Shown here piece by piece: positions 29,160-34,135 of a stretch of DNA of 34,135 nucleotides. The position numbers and the translations under genes were made by a program. Below the pieces are notes generated by a model that searched no databases, had not been told where the DNA came from, and saw only the letters and a program-made list of their open reading frames with translations. The stretch spans positions 1 through 34,135 of the forward strand of contig NZ_ABFU01000001.1 in the NCBI RefSeq assembly GCF_000171615.1, in the 5' to 3' direction. Numbering within the stretch: position 1 is the stretch's first letter; each line of letters opens with the position of its first letter. This stretch comes from Bacillus coahuilensis m4-4. Lineage in GTDB: Bacteria; Bacillota; Bacilli; Bacillales; Bacillaceae_K.

Positions 29160-30096
29160 GTGAAAAGCACGAAAGCATTAACAGAAGGGGCTATGATGGC
29201 GGCGTTTACAATAGTCCTATTAGTCATCGCAGTGTTCATTCCTGTGATAGGTGGAATAGGGTCTCTTTTCATTCCGCTACCTGCCTTAATTTTCAGCTCA
29301 AGGTACTCCCTTAGAAATAGTATTTCCTTTCTCTTTGTGACGCTTATTTTGTCGTTTATGGTAGGGAATTTGATAGGTTTAGGTATTGCAATATCCTTTG
29401 TACCCCTTGGGATTTTGTTAGGGTACTCGATTCAAAAGGGTCGCTCTAAAATTTCTATGCTAATAAGCTCTACATTGTTATCATTGGTGGTATATGTGGG
29501 CCAATTTATTATCTCGATAGCGTTCTTGAATTTTGACGTAACGGGTATCGTCCAAACAACAAAAGCCCAAATGGAAACATTCGTTACTCAGCTTACGAAT
29601 GCAGGTGTTGAATTTCCTGAGGGAACGATGGATCAATTTATTAATATGGTTGATTTATTTGTTATTAGGATTCCTGCTTATATGGTCATGTTGGCATTAG
29701 CAACAGCATTTTTAGCCCTATGGATTAATATACCTATCGCGAAAAGATTTGGAGTGGAAGCTCCAAAGTTTCCACCTTTTAAAGACTGGATGCTTCCGCG
29801 TAGTTTAATATGGTACTATTTGATTGCACTCCTTTTGACGTTGTTTGGTGGTTTTGAACTGGGATCGTTTGGTTTTGCTGCTGTTCTTAACGTACGATTA
29901 CTATTAGAGCTGTTCTTTATCCTACAAGGGCTTAGTTTTCTTTTATTTCTTTAGCTATACTAAGCAGTGGAACAAAGCAATTCCCATTACCATCACTGTG
30001 TTTTTATTTTTTATTCCAATACTTTTTCAAGTCGTTCGATTTTTAGGTATAATTGACTTAGGATTTAATTTGAGACAGCGCCTTCAACATAAATAA
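29160..30096 (+). CDS. yybS: YybS family membrane protein, DUF2232 (one frameshift)
   Basis: GTG 29160 follows GAGGTG and begins KSTKALTEGAMMAAFTIVLLV, the start typical of YybS. Removing one T from the four-T run at 29936-29939 continues past the early stop through SYTKQWNKAIPITITVFLFF to TAA at 30094-30096, for 311 residues (309 in B. subtilis). About eight membrane segments are visible, with one extracellular-type loop around residues 120-160. The family has no established function. Its constant place ahead of gdpP suggests a linked membrane role, but that is inference. Confidence 0.88.
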
Positions 30097-30136
30097 ATCC
30101 AAATCATGAAGTATTACGTTTTAGGAGCTGAAAATT

Positions 30137-32111
30137 TTGTCACCAACAATTAAACAGAAAGCTGCCCGGTGGGTCGTTTTCGCCTTAATGAGTGTGTCTA
30201 TTTTATTATCCGTCACGTTATTCTTTTTCTCCTGGTGGGCTTCTGTCATCAGTCTAGTACTCTTCAGCTCCTTGTATTATCACCTAATCAAGCTAAACAG
30301 AGAGCATAATGAAGAGGTTGAAGCATACATATCCACCCTTTCCTACCGAGTTAAGCGAGTGGGTGAAGAAGCCTTACTAGAAATGCCCATAGGAATTATG
30401 TTAATTAATGAAGATTATACGGTAGAATGGTCTAACCCATTTTTAGCCTCTTGGTTTAATGAAGATACGCTAGTCGGTCGCTCTCTGTATGATGTGGCTG
30501 AAACTTTAGTGCCTCTCATTAAAAATGAAGTGAACGAGCAGTACATTAGGTTAAAGGACCGGGAATACAAAGTCATCTTAAAGCTTGAAGAACGTCTGCT
30601 ATATTTCTTTGACGTAACAGAACAAGTGAAAATTAAAAAAGAAATTTGAGCAGGATAAAACGGTCATTGGTGTTATATTCTTAGATAACTATGATGAATT
30701 AACTCAAGGGTTAGACGATCAAAAGAGGAGTAGCATGAATTCTCTTGTGACATCCATGTTAAATAAGTGGGCAAAGGATTACGGAATGTACTTAAAACGA
30801 ATCTCATCCGACCGATTTGTCGCAGTTCTTAATGAAGGAATCCTATCGACTCTAGAAGAGAATAAGTTTGGTATTCTTGATACGATTCGTGAGGAGACCG
30901 CTAGACTAAATATTCCTCTTACTCTTAGTTTAGGAATTGGAACGGAGACTCAGAGCTTACCTGAGCTTGGCGCACTTGCGCAGTCTAGCTTAGACCTTGC
31001 TCTTGGGCGAGGAGGAGATCAGGTCGCGATTAAGCTTCCAACAGGTAAAGTGAAGTTTTACGGTGGAAAGACCAATCCGATGGAGAAGCGGACGAGAGTG
31101 CGAGCTCGCGTCATCAGTCATGCGCTGAAGGAATCTATTGTGGAAAGCGATAAAGTTCTCATAATGGGCCATAAGCACCCGGATATGGATGCCATTGGTG
31201 CAGCGATTGGAATACGTAAAGTTGCCCAGCTGAACCAGCGTGAAGCTTATGTGGTAGTAGATTTTAATGATCTTGATCACGGTGTATCTCGTCTAATGGA
31301 AGAAGTGAAGCAGTCGAAAGACCTGTATTCGCGTTTTATCTCTCCAGAGGGCGCAATGGAACTTGTGACAGATGAAACCCTTTTAGTGGTTGTGGATACA
31401 CACAAACCATCTCTCGTTGTAGATGAAAAGCTATTGAGTAGAGTGGAACGAGTCATAGTCATCGATCATCATAGACGGGGGGAAGATTTCATTGAAAATC
31501 CACTCCTTGTCTATATGGAGCCTTATGCTTCTTCTACGGCAGAGCTTGTGACAGAGCTGTTGGAATACCAACCGAAAACAGAGAAGATCAATATGCTAGA
31601 AGCAACAGCTTTACTCGCTGGGATCATTGTTGATACAAAGAGCTTTACACTTAGAACCGGCTCTAGAACATTTGATGCTGCTAGTTATTTGCGATCAAAA
31701 GGTGCAGATACGGTTCTGGTCCAAAAGTTCTTGAAAGAAAATATTGAAACGTATATTGCTCGCTCAAAGTTAATTGAGAGTGTGGAGCTCCATGAGCACG
31801 GCATAGCCATTGCAGTGGGAGATGATGAATCACACCATGATCCCGTCATCATTGCACAAGCGGCAGATACACTCCTCTCCATGGATGAGGTAGAAGCATC
31901 CTTTGTCATCGCCAAGCGAACGGAAAATATGATAGGGATCAGTGCAAGATCGCTAGGTGACGTAAATGTACAAATTATTATGGAAAACTTAGGTGGAGGT
32001 GGGCATTTAACCAATGCCGCTACTCAGCTATATGATCAAACCATTGAAGATGCGAAATCACAGCTAATCAATGCGTTAGTAGACTTTTTTGAAGGGAGAT
32101 CATCAACGTGA
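30137..32111 (+). CDS. gdpP: Cyclic-di-AMP phosphodiesterase GdpP (one frameshift)
   Basis: GdpP (YybT) degrades cyclic di-AMP and so affects potassium balance, cell wall and stress responses. TTG 30137 follows TAGGAG by 9 nt. Removing one A from the six-A run at 30635-30640 restores [19 protein letters not shown] and gives 657 residues. Domains: two membrane helices (about 12-48), a PAS-like domain (80-170, [20 protein letters not shown]), a degenerate GGDEF (175-300), DHH ([12 protein letters not shown] near 343, DHHRRG near 441) and DHHA1 ([12 protein letters not shown] near 617). The metal-binding residues look intact. Its TGA overlaps the GTG of rplI. Confidence 0.94.
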
Positions 32112-32556
32112 AAGTAATATTTTTAAAAGATGTAAAAGGTAAAGGGAAAAAAGGAGAAGTGAAAAACGTAGCAGATGGTTACGCTCATAACTTCCTCATT
32201 AAAAACGGATGGGCTGTTGAAGCAACAAACTCGGCTGTTTCTCAGCTTGAAGGTCAAAAGAACAAAGAGAAAAAGACGCGCAGGAAGAGCTTGAGCAAGC
32301 GAAGCAGTTAAAAGCTACGCTCGAAGCCCTAACAGTAGAGCTGAAGGCAAAATCTGGAGAAGGTGGACGTCTATTCGGCTCCATTTCTACGAAACAAGTA
32401 GCAGAAGAGCTACAAAAAACGCACAAGATTAAGATTGATAAGCGTAAAATGGAGCTTAACGACGGGATTCGTGCACTAGGGTACACAAATATTCCAGTCA
32501 AGCTACACAAAGAAGTAATGGCTACGTTAAAGGTACATGTAACCGAAGAAAACTAA
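32108..32556 (+). CDS. rplI: Ribosomal protein L9 (one frameshift)
   Basis: L9 binds 23S rRNA at the base of the L1 stalk. GTG 32108 overlaps the gdpP stop codon, so translation is coupled. It begins [21 protein letters not shown]. Adding one A to the five-A run at 32270-32274 restores [20 protein letters not shown] and gives 149 residues, the B. subtilis length. The two globular domains are joined by the expected long helix around residues 40-75, and the frameshift falls in that helix. Confidence 0.95.
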
Positions 32557-32606
32557 TTTTGCCAGCTGATTTTTTACGAAATCATGTTACAATAGAATAG
32601 CTTACA

Positions 32607-32641
32607 GGAAATGTGATCTGGATGAGGTCACATTTTCTTTT
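32607..32641 (+). terminator. rplI terminator
   Basis: GAAATGTGATC pairs with GGTCACATTTTC (about 10 bp, one G-T pair, 7-nt loop), with the tail TTTTCTTTT. It ends the yybS-gdpP-rplI transcript 50 bp after the rplI stop. Confidence 0.75.
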
Positions 32642-32674
32642 GGATATAGGGTAATTCTTCTTTTCTATAGGCAT

Positions 32675-32696
32675 TGTTAAACAGTGTTGTTTAACA
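32675..32696 (+). repeat. Inverted repeat upstream of the replicative helicase gene
   Basis: TGTTAAACA, loop GTGT, TGTTTAACA is a perfect 9-bp palindrome. Outer GGC (32670-32672) and GCC (32699-32701) can extend it after a two-base mismatch, and a short T/C-rich stretch follows. It lies about 57 bp upstream of the start codon. It could be an attenuator or an operator; no regulator is identified. Confidence 0.55.
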
Positions 32697-32752
32697 GAGC
32701 CTTTCTAAAAATAAGAATATCATCCTTCTACCGTTAGGAGGTACTTGTGTAA

Positions 32753-34117
32753 ATGAATGAACTATTTGCCGATCGATTACCGCCGCAGAATATAGAAGCA
32801 GAACAAGCTGTCTTAGGTGCTATTTTTCTAGAACCAACGGCTCTTACAACAGCCTCTGAAGTGCTACTTCCAGATGACTTTTACCGTAATGCCCACCAAC
32901 GTATTTTCTCTGTGATGATGAGATTAAACGATGCTGGAAAAGCCGTTGACTTAGTCACGGTTACAGAAGATCTTTTAGCAAAGAAAGAGCTTGAGGATGT
33001 TGGGGGCGTATCTTATTTAAGTGAACTAGCAGGGTCTGTACCGACTGCTGCCAATATAGAATATTATGCTAAAATCGTGGAAGAAAAGGCACTGTTACGT
33101 CGATTAATTTCAACGGCTACAACCATCGCATCTGATGGGTATAGCCGTGAAGACGAAGTAGATGCTCTTTTAAGTGAAGCAGAAAAGAACATTATGGCCG
33201 TGGCTCAGCGTAAAAATGCGAGCGCCTTCCATGATATTAAAGACGTACTTGTCAGAACGTACGACAATATTGAACAGTTACATCTTCGTACAGGAGATGT
33301 GACGGGCATTCCAACAGGTTTTGCCGATTTAGATCATATGACAGCGGGCTTCCAGCGAAACGATTTAATTATCGTAGCTGCGCGTCCATCTGTTGGTAAA
33401 ACGGCATTCGCCTTAAACATTGCCCAGAATGTCGCGACGAAGGCTCGTGAGAACGTAGCGATTTTTAGTCTTGAGATGGGTGCAGAACAGCTTGTTATGC
33501 GTATGCTTTGTGCCGAAGGAAACATTAACGCACAAAACCTTCGTACCGGTGCACTAACAGAAGAGGACTGGAGAAAGCTGACGATGGCCATGGGAAGCCT
33601 GTCTGATGCTGGTATTTACATTGATGACACGCCTGGTATTCGTATTACCGACCTTAAAGCAAAGTGCCGCCGTTTAAAACAAGAAAGCGGTCTTGGCATG
33701 GTGTTAATCGATTACCTCCAGTTAATCGTTGGTAGTGGGCGTACAGGCGAAAACCGACAGCAGGAGGTTTCTGAAATCTCCCGTGAATTAAAAGGACTAG
33801 CTCGTGAACTTGAAGTACCCGTTATCGCCTTATCACAGCTTTCGCGTGGGGTAGAGCAACGTCAGGACAAGCGTCCCATGATGTCTGATATCCGTGAATC
33901 GGGAAGTATCGAGCAGGATGCCGATATCGTTGCCTTCTTATACCGTGATGACTACTATGACAAAGAATCAGAGAATAAGAATATCATAGAAATCATTATT
34001 GCCAAGCAACGTAACGGCCCGGTGGGTACCGTATCTCTTGCCTTTGTCAAAGAATACAACAAATTCGTGAACCTGGAACGACGGTTTGACGAACAAGGAG
34101 TGCCACCAGGCGCATAG
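32753..34117 (+). CDS. dnaB: Replicative DNA helicase (DnaB family)
   Basis: This is the hexameric 5'-3' replicative helicase, called DnaC in B. subtilis (454 residues here). The N-terminal DnaB domain covers about 10-110 (PPQNIEAEQAVLGAIFLEP). The RecA-like domain follows, with Walker A ARPSVGKTAFAL near 215 and Walker B GMVLIDYLQLI near 320. The arginine-finger region and KQRNGPVGTV lie near the C-terminus. AGGAGG lies upstream of ATG 32753 at a somewhat long spacing of about 11 nt. The frame is intact and complete, ending 18 bp before the window edge. In the expected context purA follows outside the window. Confidence 0.97.
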   Translation: MNELFADRLPPQNIEAEQAVLGAIFLEPTALTTASEVLLPDDFYRNAHQRIFSVMMRLNDAGKAVDLVTVTEDLLAKKELEDVGGVSYLSELAGSVPTAANIEYYAKIVEEKALLRRLISTATTIASDGYSREDEVDALLSEAEKNIMAVAQRKNASAFHDIKDVLVRTYDNIEQLHLRTGDVTGIPTGFADLDHMTAGFQRNDLIIVAARPSVGKTAFALNIAQNVATKARENVAIFSLEMGAEQLVMRMLCAEGNINAQNLRTGALTEEDWRKLTMAMGSLSDAGIYIDDTPGIRITDLKAKCRRLKQESGLGMVLIDYLQLIVGSGRTGENRQQEVSEISRELKGLARELEVPVIALSQLSRGVEQRQDKRPMMSDIRESGSIEQDADIVAFLYRDDYYDKESENKNIIEIIIAKQRNGPVGTVSLAFVKEYNKFVNLERRFDEQGVPPGA

Positions 34118-34135
34118 AAAAAGCAGCGAAATGCT

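Overview
The window is the chromosomal replication-origin region of a member of the Bacillaceae (Firmicutes). The evidence is gene order (rRNA promoters, gyrA, gyrB, remB, recF, rlbA, dnaN, dnaA, oriC, rpmH, rnpA, spoIIIJ, jag, mnmE, mnmG, rsmG, noc, soj, spo0J ... rpsF, ssb, rpsR ... yybS, gdpP, rplI, replicative helicase), the presence of endospore-former genes (spoIIIJ, yyaC, spo0J, noc, remB), and protein sequences that resemble the Bacillus subtilis versions throughout. The genus cannot be fixed from the sequence alone.

Layout. Positions 1-300 hold tandem rRNA promoters and a leader that fire leftward off the window edge. Positions 306-10944, all on the minus strand, carry an HD-GYP protein, gyrA, gyrB, remB, recF, rlbA, dnaN and dnaA. 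The bipartite oriC brackets dnaA: eleven DnaA boxes upstream (11029-11346), and downstream (9428-9576) DnaA boxes, a DnaA-trio tract and an AT-rich unwinding element. From 11482 to the end nearly everything is on the plus strand: rpmH and rnpA, the membrane insertase spoIIIJ with jag, tRNA/rRNA modification genes (mnmE, mnmG, rsmG), nucleoid occlusion and segregation genes (noc, soj/parA, spo0J/parB) with three perfect parS sites, a DUF554 membrane protein, an MscS channel, a DUF951 protein, ychF, the rpsF-ssb-rpsR operon with an autoregulatory-looking leader, a chemoreceptor with a sigma-D-like promoter, and the yybS-gdpP-rplI group followed by the replicative helicase. Genes point away from oriC on both arms, with the replication forks. 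The one exception is the spore protease gene yyaC.

The genes form a functional block. DnaA, DnaN, the helicase, SSB, RecF and gyrase start and support replication. ParA, ParB, parS and Noc organise and protect the origin. The ribosomal and tRNA-modification genes link it to growth.

A strong feature is damage to reading frames: 13 genes, several of them essential, contain 14 single-base frameshifts, almost all in short A/T homopolymers. Each is repaired by adding or removing one base, so these are most likely sequencing or assembly errors. I annotate such genes at full repaired extent. No undescribed multi-gene system is evident. The least explained items are a broken orphan reading frame between rpmH and rnpA, a separate DnaA-box cluster in front of mnmE, and a perfect 21-bp hairpin in front of ychF.
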